Below the pieces are notes generated by a model. That model was given only the letters and a program-made list of their open reading frames with translations, did not search any database and had not been told where the DNA came from. From positions 124,001-188,000 of the forward strand of contig NZ_JACGVG010000035.1 in the NCBI RefSeq assembly GCF_014077095.1: a DNA stretch of 64,000 nucleotides, read 5' to 3'. Origin of the DNA: Colwellia sp. MB02u-6 (GTDB lineage Bacteria; Pseudomonadota; Gammaproteobacteria; Enterobacterales; Alteromonadaceae). The translations under genes were made by a program, and so were the position numbers. Positions within the stretch are counted from its first letter, which is position 1. Every line of letters starts with the position of its first letter. Shown here one piece after another: positions 1-8,687 of this stretch.

Positions 1-1
1 G

Positions 2-472
2 CTTAATGCCGCTATTATAGAATCTTCACTGAAGTTCAATGCAACCATGGGCGATCAGCCGCTGTCATTATTGTTAAAAACTGCCTTACAGGGCATAAAC
101 GAAGCGCTTAAGGAAACCGGGGCTATTACTCGTGTTGAAAGTAGCGTTGAAGACAGTTATCAGTCGGGGGTTGATTTCAGTCCTAAAGCAACAGCGGAGC
201 GTATTGTTGGTTTTAGTACTCAGTTTCTAGGTGCTTATCAAGAGCAGCATCCTGAAATGGCTGCAGAAGAATCGTTAATGGCTTTTGTTGATATTATCAG
301 TGGCGGTATAGAGCAAGGTTTTGCTGAAGCCAAGGATATTTTAGCTGATTTAAAAGTATTGACGGGCGATATTAGCAATAATATTGATAAAACTTATCAG
401 TTAGTGCAAGCAGGGCTACAGTCTTTTATCGAAGCTTTAAGTGCTAAAGAAGTGGATCAGCTTGAACCGTAA
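2..472 (+). CDS. DUF5610 domain protein, 3' part only
   Basis: The frame is open from base 2, so the gene starts before the window; the ATG at 47 is internal. The visible 156 residues are helical and acidic, with a central stretch reading SPKATAERIVGF and a later IEQGFAEAKDIL. This pattern of a phase-conserved helical bundle with a G-x-x-QGF-x-EA motif is what I know from the DUF5610 family of gammaproteobacteria, whose function is not established. No membrane segment or signal can be judged because the N-terminus is missing. A weak inverted repeat (504-525) followed by a T-rich stretch may end the transcript. Confidence 0.7.
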   Translation, partial: LNAAIIESSLKFNATMGDQPLSLLLKTALQGINEALKETGAITRVESSVEDSYQSGVDFSPKATAERIVGFSTQFLGAYQEQHPEMAAEESLMAFVDIISGGIEQGFAEAKDILADLKVLTGDISNNIDKTYQLVQAGLQSFIEALSAKEVDQLEP

Positions 473-503
473 CCACGATAATAGTCGGCTATTTAGCCAG
501 CGG

Positions 504-538
504 TAACGGTTGAAATTTACCGTTAATTACTATTTTTT
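504..538 (+). terminator. weak hairpin after the DUF5610 gene
   Basis: TAACGGT (504-510) pairs with ACCGTTA (519-525), with an 8-nt loop. A run of T begins a few bases later (from 533). The 7-bp stem and the gap before the T-run make it a weak candidate terminator. Confidence 0.35.
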
Positions 539-895
539 TGATCCAATTCAAAACAATTTTTTGGCTGTTTTTTTAATTGTATTGATTTAAATTGCTAACT
601 AAAACAAGGTGTTAATCTTTTTTTAGTTTGCGTTATTCTAGTTGTACGCTCACTCACCTTTGAGTTAGCGCTTGCAGCGCGTATAAATAATAAAGTTAAG
701 GTATAGCATTAACTTTATAGCAATATTTTATAGTGATAAGCGCTACACAGTGATTGATTCAGCGACTGTTATTTTTACCTATATCAGCAATTTTAAATTT
801 ATTTGTACAGGTTTAACTCACTTTAGTGCAGAATCAATTGTAACAGCTTTATAAGCTATGTAATTTTATCAATCATTTTGAAAGGAGTACGTCAG
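539..895. other. intergenic stretch before the HNH gene
   Basis: No credible ORF is seen on either strand. It contains a perfect 10-bp inverted repeat, ATAAAGTTAA (690-699) and TTAACTTTAT (709-718), with a 9-nt spacer. It could be an operator or cruciform; it has no T-run and so is not terminator-like. Confidence 0.4.
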
Positions 896-1789
896 TTGTC
901 TAGGAAGAAATTTATTGAGTCTCATGGTGGTACAGCGAATAATTGGAGAACTGATTTTTCATTTGTAAACCATGCAGCTAAGTTTGTTATTTTTGGGGCT
1001 TGGGATACTCATACTCAAGAAGGTCGGAGCTTAATCCTTGATAAGGATTGGGTGCAAAATAAAAAAGGTAGAAAGCAACCGGGTTATATTCAAGCGATAG
1101 AGCATATTAGATTAGTTGAAGAGGAGGGTTATCAACTAAAAACCTTTCCAATAATTGAAGACTTGGACTATGTAGATGCCACTGATAGTGGTAAAACCAG
1201 CATAAAAGAGTTTATAAAAGCCTTAACGGATATGACCCTCAACTTTACTGATGATAAATGGTACGCAGAAGGTGCACACAAGCCTGAATATAGCGCAAAA
1301 CCTATCGCAAAAGAGGCTGTAGATCTGTTAGATATACTTAATTTAGCTATCGAAAAGACAGAAAAAGAAAACTTAATCCTGTGCCGAATTGGACAAGGGC
1401 AATTTAGAAAAAACGTTATCGATATTTGGGGGAATGGCGAGACATGTGCACTGACAGGTATAAATATTGCTGAGATGTTAGTCGCTTCTCATATTATTCC
1501 GTGGGCAAAATGTGAAGACAATAAACAAAGGTTAGATGGCGTAAATGGTATTTTATTATGCTCACATGTTGATAAGTTATTCGCTAAGCATTTAATTACT
1601 TTTGAGAAGCAAAGAATGCGCTATATTATTAAAATTGCCCATAGCCTTGATCTAGCTTTATTAAAAAGTATCAGTATTGAAAAAGGATTAGAACTCGCTA
1701 TAGCTCGTATGCATCCTAGGTTACAATTGAGATTTGATGAATATATTCTTGAGCATAATAAAGTTTTTGCAATGAACGATGTTAAATAA
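896..1789 (+). CDS. HNH endonuclease (McrA-like architecture)
   Basis: This is a 297-residue predicted nuclease. The N-terminal ~100 residues (SRKKFIESHG..., then FVIFGAWD and RSLILDKDW) resemble the N-terminal module of ScoMcrA-like HNH proteins, which may sense DNA modification; that role is inferred. The C-terminal half carries an HNH_2-type nuclease: GQGQFRKNVI, then CALTG, ASHIIPW with the metal-site His, and NGILLCSHVDKLF. I chose the TTG at 896 because AAAGGAG (881-886, with leading A's) sits 9 nt before it; the TTG at 878 would put this Shine-Dalgarno inside the gene. No methylase or other restriction gene is adjacent, so it could be a solitary Type IV-like enzyme. It is separated from putA by a bidirectional terminator. 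Confidence 0.75.
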   Translation: MSRKKFIESHGGTANNWRTDFSFVNHAAKFVIFGAWDTHTQEGRSLILDKDWVQNKKGRKQPGYIQAIEHIRLVEEEGYQLKTFPIIEDLDYVDATDSGKTSIKEFIKALTDMTLNFTDDKWYAEGAHKPEYSAKPIAKEAVDLLDILNLAIEKTEKENLILCRIGQGQFRKNVIDIWGNGETCALTGINIAEMLVASHIIPWAKCEDNKQRLDGVNGILLCSHVDKLFAKHLITFEKQRMRYIIKIAHSLDLALLKSISIEKGLELAIARMHPRLQLRFDEYILEHNKVFAMNDVK

Positions 1790-1963
1790 CACCCGCTATG
1801 GTCTTTTATCCTTGTCTAGCTATTGTAGATACCGCTTGATTAGCTATGCAGAGTCAGCGGTTTTCTAAATACTGAGCGATTAAAGGTGTCAGTTAAACTG
1901 ATAGCTAATAACTGACAGCTATAATCAATATCTCATCACCAATATATCATGTAGTCTTTAAAA

Positions 1964-1991
1964 AAAACGGGCATCATCAGATGCCCGTTTT
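1964..1991. terminator. bidirectional terminator between the HNH gene and putA
   Basis: AAAACGGGCATC (1964-1975) pairs perfectly with GATGCCCGTTTT (1980-1991) around a 4-nt loop. A-runs and T-runs flank both sides, so it can stop transcription from either convergent gene. Confidence 0.85.
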
Positions 1992-2057
1992 CAGTTAACA
2001 CTTAATACCTAATAGTTAATACCTATTCGTTTGGTATTAACTATCTCTCATTAACTA

Positions 2058-5000
2058 TTAATCTTCTTCAACTAAAGTCATTAGTGACGTGTTGCCACCA
2101 GAGGCAGTCGTGTCAATGCTAATGGTTTTTTCTGTTAATAAACGCTGAATCAAGTGATCAAAATATTCAGAACTGATCACAGGTAATATTGCCCCTGAAC
2201 GTTCAGCTAATTTCTCACTAATAAAGTGCTTACGATCACAATGACTGTCTACAACAATACCTGATAACGCAGGATGCGCCAGCATAGTTGTTAAGTGACA
2301 TAACTTAGCCACTTGGAAAACATCTGCATCTTGGCCGGTAGCAATGAACTTATCTCTAAAGGCAATCGCTTCGTCATAATATAAATCAGAGACCACAGTA
2401 ATAACGGTATTACCCGTTGCTAAAGCCGTTACAATAGAAAGTAACCAAAAATGAAAGCTAACATTTTTATCGGCAAAGCAAATGATATTGCCGCGGTTTT
2501 CCAAATAAAGCACATTAGACTCACCCGTTGGCCCAGGTAAAAACGTTGGCTTTTTCAAACGCTTTTCAATACTAATTAATTGTGAACGAGCTGATTTTAA
2601 GGTGCGGTTTAAATCGTCAGCTAAATCTTCAACAATTTCAACATGGGAAATTTTTGCTAACAATTGACGTACAGAAGAAAGGCGAGTATTTAACTCAGTT
2701 AAGCGCCAGCCTTTTTCTGCTGCATTAGCCTTGTCCATGAACAATACAGCTTCTTTTTCTGCTTGTTCACCACCGTCTAAAGCTTCTACCTGCCATGGTA
2801 GTAATTTAAATTGCTCAGCATCGGGTGTTGCTTTTTCTATTACTAAACGAGTGAGGTAATTTGGCCCACCTGCTTTTGGTCCAGTACCTGACAGGCCTCG
2901 ACCACCAAAAGGTTGTACACCGACAATAGCGCCAATCATATTACGATTGATATAGACATTGCCAGCACGTGATAACTTGGCTAAATCAAAGGCACGGTGT
3001 TCAATACGGGTATGAATACCCATAGTTAAACCAAAACCTGTACCATTAATTCTATCTACAACCGCTTCTACGTCATTGCCTTTAAAGCGCACAACATGGA
3101 CACAAGGACCAAACACCTCCTTCTCTAGCACACTAATGTCTTTAATTTCATAAAGTCGTGGTGCAAAAAAGAAATGTTCGTTTTGTGCTACTTCATCTGT
3201 TATCTCACTGGCAATAGGGCATTGGTACAGTAATTTGCCATGAGTTTTCATATAGTCGCTGTGAGCATTGAGGGCATCTAATGCTTTTTGATCTATCACT
3301 GGCCCTATGTCTGTACTTAATTTTTCTGGGTTACCTACATGTAATTCTGCTAATGCGCCTTTGAGCATAGTAATGACGTCATCAGCAATATCTTCTTGTA
3401 AAAATAACACTCGCAGCGCCGAACAGCGTTGACCTGCAGACTGAAATCCTGAAGAAATAACATCATCAACTACCTGCTCAGGTAGAGCGGTAGAATCAAC
3501 TATCATGCAGTTTTGGCCACCAGTTTCTGCGATAAATGGTACTTGATCGCCACCTCGGTCAGCCAAGGTTTGTGAAATAATAGTGCCAGTTTCAGTAGAG
3601 CCGGTAAACATAACGGTTTGAATACGAGCATCAGGAACAATAACACTGCCCACTTGACTGCCTCGAGCAATAACCGCTTGGACAACGCCTTCAGGTAAGC
3701 CAACCGACTTCATTAATTCAATGGTGCGTAAGGCAATTAAGCTGGTTTGTTCGGCAGGTTTTGCTAATACCGTATTACCTGTGGCAATAGCGGCAGCCAC
3801 TTGACCTAAAAATATCGCTAATGGGAAGTTCCAAGGGCTGATACATAAGACAACCCCACGCGCTTCTAAGCGTTCATCAGCGGCAACTTCAACCGCTTGT
3901 TGTGCATAATAACGACAAAAATCAACGGCTTCACGCACTTCATCAATACCATCTTGAGCTATTTTACCGGCTTCTTTAATGCACAAGGCAATGAGCTCGT
4001 CGGTATGACGTTCAAGAATATCAGCCACGCGGCATAATAAATCAGCGCGTTCAGATACTGGCGTTTTTGACCATGAAGTAAATGCTGTTTCTGCCGTATC
4101 GATCATCTCAAGCATGGCGGCTTTGTCGTGCAGATGATGAAAGCCAATGATTTCACGATGGTTAGCTGGGTTTTTAACCGCAATAGCACCATCGGGGATA
4201 TCATTTTTATTAAGCAGGTGTTCATCAAACCAGTGATCTAACGAAGCCTTTAACGGCGTGATGATACTAATGTCGTTTAAATCTAAGCCTTTAGAATTAT
4301 CACGACCAAGACCTTTGGCGTCATGGTATAAGGCAATTGGCCTAAGTATTTGATTGTTATACTTATCTTTTAATCGCTGAGTTCTTTCAACGGGGTCTTC
4401 AAGTAAAGACTCGACCGGTTGCGACTCATCAACAATGGCGTTTACAAAAGAAGAGTTAGCGCCATTTTCCAATAAGCGACGGACCAAATAAGCTAATAAT
4501 TCTTCATGATGACCAACAGGTGCATAGATACGACATTGAATGTTCTCAAGTGACACAATTTGGTCGTACAAAGAATCTCCCATGCCATGTAAGCATTGAA
4601 ATTCAAATCCCTCTTTATCATCACCGGCAAGTTCAACAATGGTTGCTGCAGTGTAAGCATTATGTGTGGCAAACTGTGGGTAAATAGAATCTCTATATTC
4701 TAATAATTTATTGGCACAGGCATGGTAAGAAACATCGGTAGAAGACTTACGTGTGAAGACTGGAAAGTGGTTAAGACCCTCTTTTTGAGTGTTCTTTATT
4801 TCTGTATCCCAATATGCACCTTTGACTAAGCGCACCATCATTTTTCGGTCAACACGAACGGTTAATTCTCGTAACCATTCAACAACAAAAATAGCGCGTT
4901 TTTGATAGGCTTGTAATGCCATACCAAAACCATCCCAACCGGCTAATTCACTGTCACTAAATACTGCTTCAATAACATCAAGCGATATATCTAAACGCTC

Positions 5001-5894
5001 AGACTCTTCTGCATCAACGGTCAAGCCAATGTTATAACTTTTTGCTTGCAGGCAAAGCGTTTTTAGTTTTGGTACAATTTCAGCCATTACACGTGCTTGG
5101 TGGCTAAACTCATAACGGGGATGAATAGCTGAAAGTTTTACTGAAATACCTGGTACTCTGCGTGGGTCGTTTTTACCCGTAGCACGAGCAACTTTACCAA
5201 TCGTTTCTATCGCATCTTGATAAGCTTTAAAGTAGCGGTTAGCGTCGTCCATTGTACGAGCGCCTTCACCTAGCATATCGTAAGAGTAAACATAACCTTG
5301 CTGTTCTTTTGTAGCAGCACGCTCAGTGGCCGCTTTGATCGTTTCGCCCATCACAAACTGCTTGCCCATAATTTTCATGGCGTAATTCATTGATTTACGA
5401 ATAACTGGCTCGCCTAAACGGCCAATAACTTTTTTCAATAAACCAAAGCTATCTTTCTTGCGTTTATCAGCATAATTAACCATAGTACCGGTAATTAACA
5501 AGCCCCATGATGAAGCATTTACAAACAGTGAGTCACTGCTACCAAGATGACTACTCCATTGTCCTTGAGAAATTTTGTCACGAATTAAGGCATCTTGAGT
5601 ATGCTTATCTGGTACACGTAGTAAGGCTTCAGCCAAACACATTAATACCACACCTTCTTCGCTTGATAGAGAATATTCCTTTAATAAAGCATCTATCGCG
5701 CCAGTACCCGCTTGGTCTTGGCGAATTTTTAACACCATTTTACGCGCTCTTTCCCAAGCACGACTTCGAGCACTAACATTAACTTCCGCTAGTGGCAAAA
5801 TATGATCTACCGCTGTATTTTCATCAATACGATAAAATTCACGAATTTTCTGACGAATTGGGCAATCGGTGATAAATGAATCATTAAAAAGCAT
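2058..5894 (-). CDS. putA: bifunctional proline dehydrogenase / P5C dehydrogenase PutA
   Basis: It oxidises proline to glutamate in two FAD- and NAD-dependent steps. The 1278 residues match PutA from the arm region onward. The proline dehydrogenase barrel (about 190-490) shows KLSAIHPRY, DAEESERL and the RRLLENGANSSFVN signature. The aldehyde dehydrogenase (about 560-1030) has SPWNF (Asn689), Glu790 and the catalytic Cys824 in SAGQRCSALR. The long C-terminal domain ending in ASGGNTSLMTL is the type-B PutA tail that closes the substrate tunnel. Unlike E. coli PutA (1320 aa) it has no N-terminal ribbon-helix-helix DNA-binding domain, so it cannot repress its own promoter in that way. The start is supported by TTGAGGAAAA upstream. 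It is divergent from the isoaspartyl dipeptidase gene, a plausible link because arginine breakdown can feed proline. Confidence 0.97.
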   Translation of the reverse strand: MLFNDSFITDCPIRQKIREFYRIDENTAVDHILPLAEVNVSARSRAWERARKMVLKIRQDQAGTGAIDALLKEYSLSSEEGVVLMCLAEALLRVPDKHTQDALIRDKISQGQWSSHLGSSDSLFVNASSWGLLITGTMVNYADKRKKDSFGLLKKVIGRLGEPVIRKSMNYAMKIMGKQFVMGETIKAATERAATKEQQGYVYSYDMLGEGARTMDDANRYFKAYQDAIETIGKVARATGKNDPRRVPGISVKLSAIHPRYEFSHQARVMAEIVPKLKTLCLQAKSYNIGLTVDAEESERLDISLDVIEAVFSDSELAGWDGFGMALQAYQKRAIFVVEWLRELTVRVDRKMMVRLVKGAYWDTEIKNTQKEGLNHFPVFTRKSSTDVSYHACANKLLEYRDSIYPQFATHNAYTAATIVELAGDDKEGFEFQCLHGMGDSLYDQIVSLENIQCRIYAPVGHHEELLAYLVRRLLENGANSSFVNAIVDESQPVESLLEDPVERTQRLKDKYNNQILRPIALYHDAKGLGRDNSKGLDLNDISIITPLKASLDHWFDEHLLNKNDIPDGAIAVKNPANHREIIGFHHLHDKAAMLEMIDTAETAFTSWSKTPVSERADLLCRVADILERHTDELIALCIKEAGKIAQDGIDEVREAVDFCRYYAQQAVEVAADERLEARGVVLCISPWNFPLAIFLGQVAAAIATGNTVLAKPAEQTSLIALRTIELMKSVGLPEGVVQAVIARGSQVGSVIVPDARIQTVMFTGSTETGTIISQTLADRGGDQVPFIAETGGQNCMIVDSTALPEQVVDDVISSGFQSAGQRCSALRVLFLQEDIADDVITMLKGALAELHVGNPEKLSTDIGPVIDQKALDALNAHSDYMKTHGKLLYQCPIASEITDEVAQNEHFFFAPRLYEIKDISVLEKEVFGPCVHVVRFKGNDVEAVVDRINGTGFGLTMGIHTRIEHRAFDLAKLSRAGNVYINRNMIGAIVGVQPFGGRGLSGTGPKAGGPNYLTRLVIEKATPDAEQFKLLPWQVEALDGGEQAEKEAVLFMDKANAAEKGWRLTELNTRLSSVRQLLAKISHVEIVEDLADDLNRTLKSARSQLISIEKRLKKPTFLPGPTGESNVLYLENRGNIICFADKNVSFHFWLLSIVTALATGNTVITVVSDLYYDEAIAFRDKFIATGQDADVFQVAKLCHLTTMLAHPALSGIVVDSHCDRKHFISEKLAERSGAILPVISSEYFDHLIQRLLTEKTISIDTTASGGNTSLMTLVEED

Positions 5895-6439
5895 AGGTTT
5901 TTCCTCAAAATTACTAAGTAGTAGCGTGGTACTAGTTAGCGATAGTTACATTAGTTTTAATTTGTGCATTCTAATTAAAACTTGACCGTATGTGCTAGTT
6001 AAATTTTAGTTTTAAGCCATTTAAAATAGCGCTAAAATCCCCTCTGACCATATAATATATTTCAGGTTAAAGACTTACAACGAAAAAGTGTTACACGGCT
6101 AGTAATAAAGTCACTGTTTTTAATGGAAATTACCTTATTAATTCCATCAATATTGCTTAATACATCGGCTTTACGTTAAATTTATTAATGTAGCGCTAAG
6201 TGAGCTAATTTATTACTGCAGTGAGTATAAGTAAATCAAATAAATATGAATGTTGTTATAATTTTTCTGGATATTTATTTGGATATTTTCTAAGTGAACC
6301 TTGGAGGTGAAATATCAACTGTGGTACAATATTTTTAACTATTTATTACTCTTAGTTTAGTTTACTCGATATTATGTTTTATTCAGTAAAAACAATGAAT
6401 AAGTCAAACTAAACACAACACCACACCACTTTATATACC
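5895..6439. other. 545-nt divergent intergenic region, putA / iadA
   Basis: No ORF of note is present. The stretch is AT-rich and should carry the promoters of both divergent genes. I could not identify a convincing operator. A TTGACC hexamer at 5982-5987 could be a -35 element but lies far from the iadA start. Confidence 0.4.
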
Positions 6440-7627
6440 ATGAAAAATAACCAAACCATGCTGACATTATTGTGCAATGTTAATATTTATGCGCCAACTC
6501 CCCTAGGCATTAAAAACGTTCTAATTGCAGGTAATAAAATTGCTGCTATTTATGAGCCTGGAAAAGGGCAAATCGATATTCCTAAGCAGTGGCAGGTTAA
6601 GGTCATTAATTTTGATGGTGCGATCTTAACGCCAGGTTTTATTGATAGCCATGCCCATATTACTGGTGGCGGTGGCGAAGCAGGTTTTGCAACGCAAGTA
6701 CCGCCTGTTGGCCTCACTGAATTTACCCATGCGGGTGTGACTACCGTAGTGGGCTTACTTGGCACTGATGATACCACTCGTAGTACTGAAAACTTATTAA
6801 GTCGAGTTTATGGTCTGCGTGAGGAAGGCTTGTCTGCTTACTGTTGGACCGGAGGATATCATTATCCTTTAACCACCATTACGGGCAGCGCTAAGTCAGA
6901 TATTGTTTTTCTTGAGCCCGTTATAGGTATTGGTGAGTTTGCCATTAGTGACCACCGCTCTAGTCAACCAACATTTGAAGAAGTGATCCGCCTTGCCAGT
7001 GAAACCCATGTGGCGGGTTTGATGACAGGTAAAGCCGGTATTATTCATTTTCATTTGGGCGATGGCGAAAAACGTTTAGCCTTAATTGAACAAGCGATTA
7101 GAGACACAGAGTTGCCAGCGCGGGTGTTTAATCCCACCCATGTTAATCGTAACAAAGCTTTGTTTGAAGATAGTTGTAAATTACTCACTCAAGGGTGTCA
7201 TATTGATCTGACGGCATTTCCTGCCGGCACAGCTCAACCCGGTTGGGAAGCTTGTGACGCCATTGAAATGGCTGTTGAAAGACAATTGCCCTTAGCACAA
7301 ATCACCCTTAGCTCGGATGGTGGGGGTTGCTTGCCTTGTTTTGACCTACAAGGTGAATTACAGCATATGGATTTTGGTCGAGCGAGTACGTTAGGAGAAA
7401 CTTTAGTGGCAACTTTACATAAAGGTTTAGCACTTGAAACCGTGCTTCCGATGCTAACGAGCAATGTTGCTACTATTTTACGCTTTAAAAGCAAAGGGCA
7501 AATTGCCGTTGGTTTTGACGCTGACTTATTGGTGATGAATGAAAAATATGAAATTACTGATGTAATGGCGCAAGGTGTATGGCACAAGCAAAATAATCAG
7601 ACAATTATTAAAGGTACATTTGAATAG
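6440..7627 (+). CDS. iadA: isoaspartyl dipeptidase (beta-aspartyl peptidase), Glu-bridged variant
   Basis: This amidohydrolase cleaves beta-aspartyl dipeptides; in this locus the expected substrate is beta-Asp-Arg, the product of cyanophycinase. The 395-residue protein keeps the metal ligands His71 and His73 (SHAHITGGGGE), His205, His234 (PTHVNRN) and Asp293 (LSSDGGG), and the substrate residues Glu80, Tyr140, Arg173 and Arg237. At the position where E. coli IadA has the carbamylated bridging Lys162 (GVKCAISDHRS), this protein reads GEFAISDHRS, so Glu166 replaces Lys. Glu bridging is known in other amidohydrolases such as NagA. The cyanophycinase gene follows after 8 nt, so the two are almost certainly co-transcribed. 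The start has no clear Shine-Dalgarno; Met7 is an alternative. Confidence 0.9.
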   Translation: MKNNQTMLTLLCNVNIYAPTPLGIKNVLIAGNKIAAIYEPGKGQIDIPKQWQVKVINFDGAILTPGFIDSHAHITGGGGEAGFATQVPPVGLTEFTHAGVTTVVGLLGTDDTTRSTENLLSRVYGLREEGLSAYCWTGGYHYPLTTITGSAKSDIVFLEPVIGIGEFAISDHRSSQPTFEEVIRLASETHVAGLMTGKAGIIHFHLGDGEKRLALIEQAIRDTELPARVFNPTHVNRNKALFEDSCKLLTQGCHIDLTAFPAGTAQPGWEACDAIEMAVERQLPLAQITLSSDGGGCLPCFDLQGELQHMDFGRASTLGETLVATLHKGLALETVLPMLTSNVATILRFKSKGQIAVGFDADLLVMNEKYEITDVMAQGVWHKQNNQTIIKGTFE

Positions 7628-7635
7628 AGGTAGAT

Positions 7636-8460
7636 ATGTGTCCAGCTAAAACAACTGATGGTCAACAACGGGGATTTGTAATTCCTATCGGGGGGGCAGA
7701 AGAGCGTGTAAAAGATCCGATAATTTTACAACGTTTTGTTGAGCTTTGTGGTGGCGAGAATGCTTATATTGTTATCATTCCAACCGCTTCACAACTTGCA
7801 GATACTGGGTCTAATTACGAAGAGGTTTTTCATGAATTAGGTGTGAAAAAAGCTGTTTCGTTACCAATTAATGATCGTGAACAGGCAAACAGCGATGAAT
7901 ACCTAGCTGAATTGGACAATGCCACCGGAATTTTTATCACCGGCGGTAATCAATTACGCTTGTCTACTATTTTAGGTGGCACGCCAGTAGCGCAAAGTAT
8001 TCGTAAACGTAATGCGGCGGGTGTTCATGTTGCAGGCACTTCTGCAGGCGCAGCGATTATGCCAGAGCACATGATAGCGGGTGGACGCACAGGTGCTTTA
8101 CCTAATGAAGAAGGGGTGACTTTTGCACCAGGCATGGGCTTAATTAATAAAGTGATTATTGATCAGCATTTTAGTCAAAGAAACCGCTTGGGACGTTTGT
8201 TATCGGCTATCTCATACAACCCTTTTGCTTCAGGCCTGGGTATTTGTGAAAATACGGCTGCCTTTATTGATCCTTCTGGGGTTTTAGAAGTTGTAGGTCA
8301 TGGCAGCATCACGGTAGTTGACCCGTCAGACCTGTCGCATAGCTCAATGGCAGAGGCTAATAGAGGCGAAGCTATTACATTAATCGGCCTTAAGTTGCAT
8401 GTGCTTGGTCCAGGTGCGACTTACTGCATCAACGAAAGAATAGCAACACCAGCAATATAA
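7636..8460 (+). CDS. cphB: cyanophycinase
   Basis: This peptidase S51 family serine exopeptidase releases beta-Asp-Arg dipeptides from cyanophycin. The 274 residues include PIGGAEE near the N-terminus, the ITGGNQLRL motif (101-109), the nucleophile Ser136 in GTSAGAA, and DQHFSQRNRLGR with His178, all hallmarks of the family. There is no signal peptide, consistent with an intracellular enzyme working on storage granules. The start has AGAGGTAG just upstream. It lies between iadA and cphA and is followed by a strong terminator, so degradation (iadA-cphB) and synthesis (cphA) appear to be separate transcripts. Confidence 0.95.
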   Translation: MCPAKTTDGQQRGFVIPIGGAEERVKDPIILQRFVELCGGENAYIVIIPTASQLADTGSNYEEVFHELGVKKAVSLPINDREQANSDEYLAELDNATGIFITGGNQLRLSTILGGTPVAQSIRKRNAAGVHVAGTSAGAAIMPEHMIAGGRTGALPNEEGVTFAPGMGLINKVIIDQHFSQRNRLGRLLSAISYNPFASGLGICENTAAFIDPSGVLEVVGHGSITVVDPSDLSHSSMAEANRGEAITLIGLKLHVLGPGATYCINERIATPAI

Positions 8461-8485
8461 GCTATTTTACAAGCTACTTTTTTTT

Positions 8486-8517
8486 AAAAAAGCCACCTAG
8501 TTTTAGGTGGCTTTTTT
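8486..8517. terminator. terminator after cphB
   Basis: AAAAAAGCCACCTA pairs with TAGGTGGCTTTTTT around a short T-rich loop, followed by T residues. It separates the degradative genes from cphA. Confidence 0.9.
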
Positions 8518-8687
8518 GTTTTATTACAATGGTTTAAAGTTCACTCTAAGATCCCCTCCCGCTGCAGAATAATATTTTATCGCAAGTAGTATGCTCGCTA
8601 TTCAAAGCGTGTTATCTTTTCTAGATCGCGTTTTGCGTAGTCAATATAAATAAAAAATTCTCGTTAGAGTAATAAAAGGAAATTACG

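Noticed and set aside
5507-5776. 89-codon plus-strand frame inside putA
   Set aside because: It is antisense to a strongly conserved gene, has no ribosome-binding site and its product is not protein-like.
8461-8687. ArgR box upstream of cphA
   Set aside because: I found no convincing pair of TGAAT/ATTCA half-sites in correct spacing.
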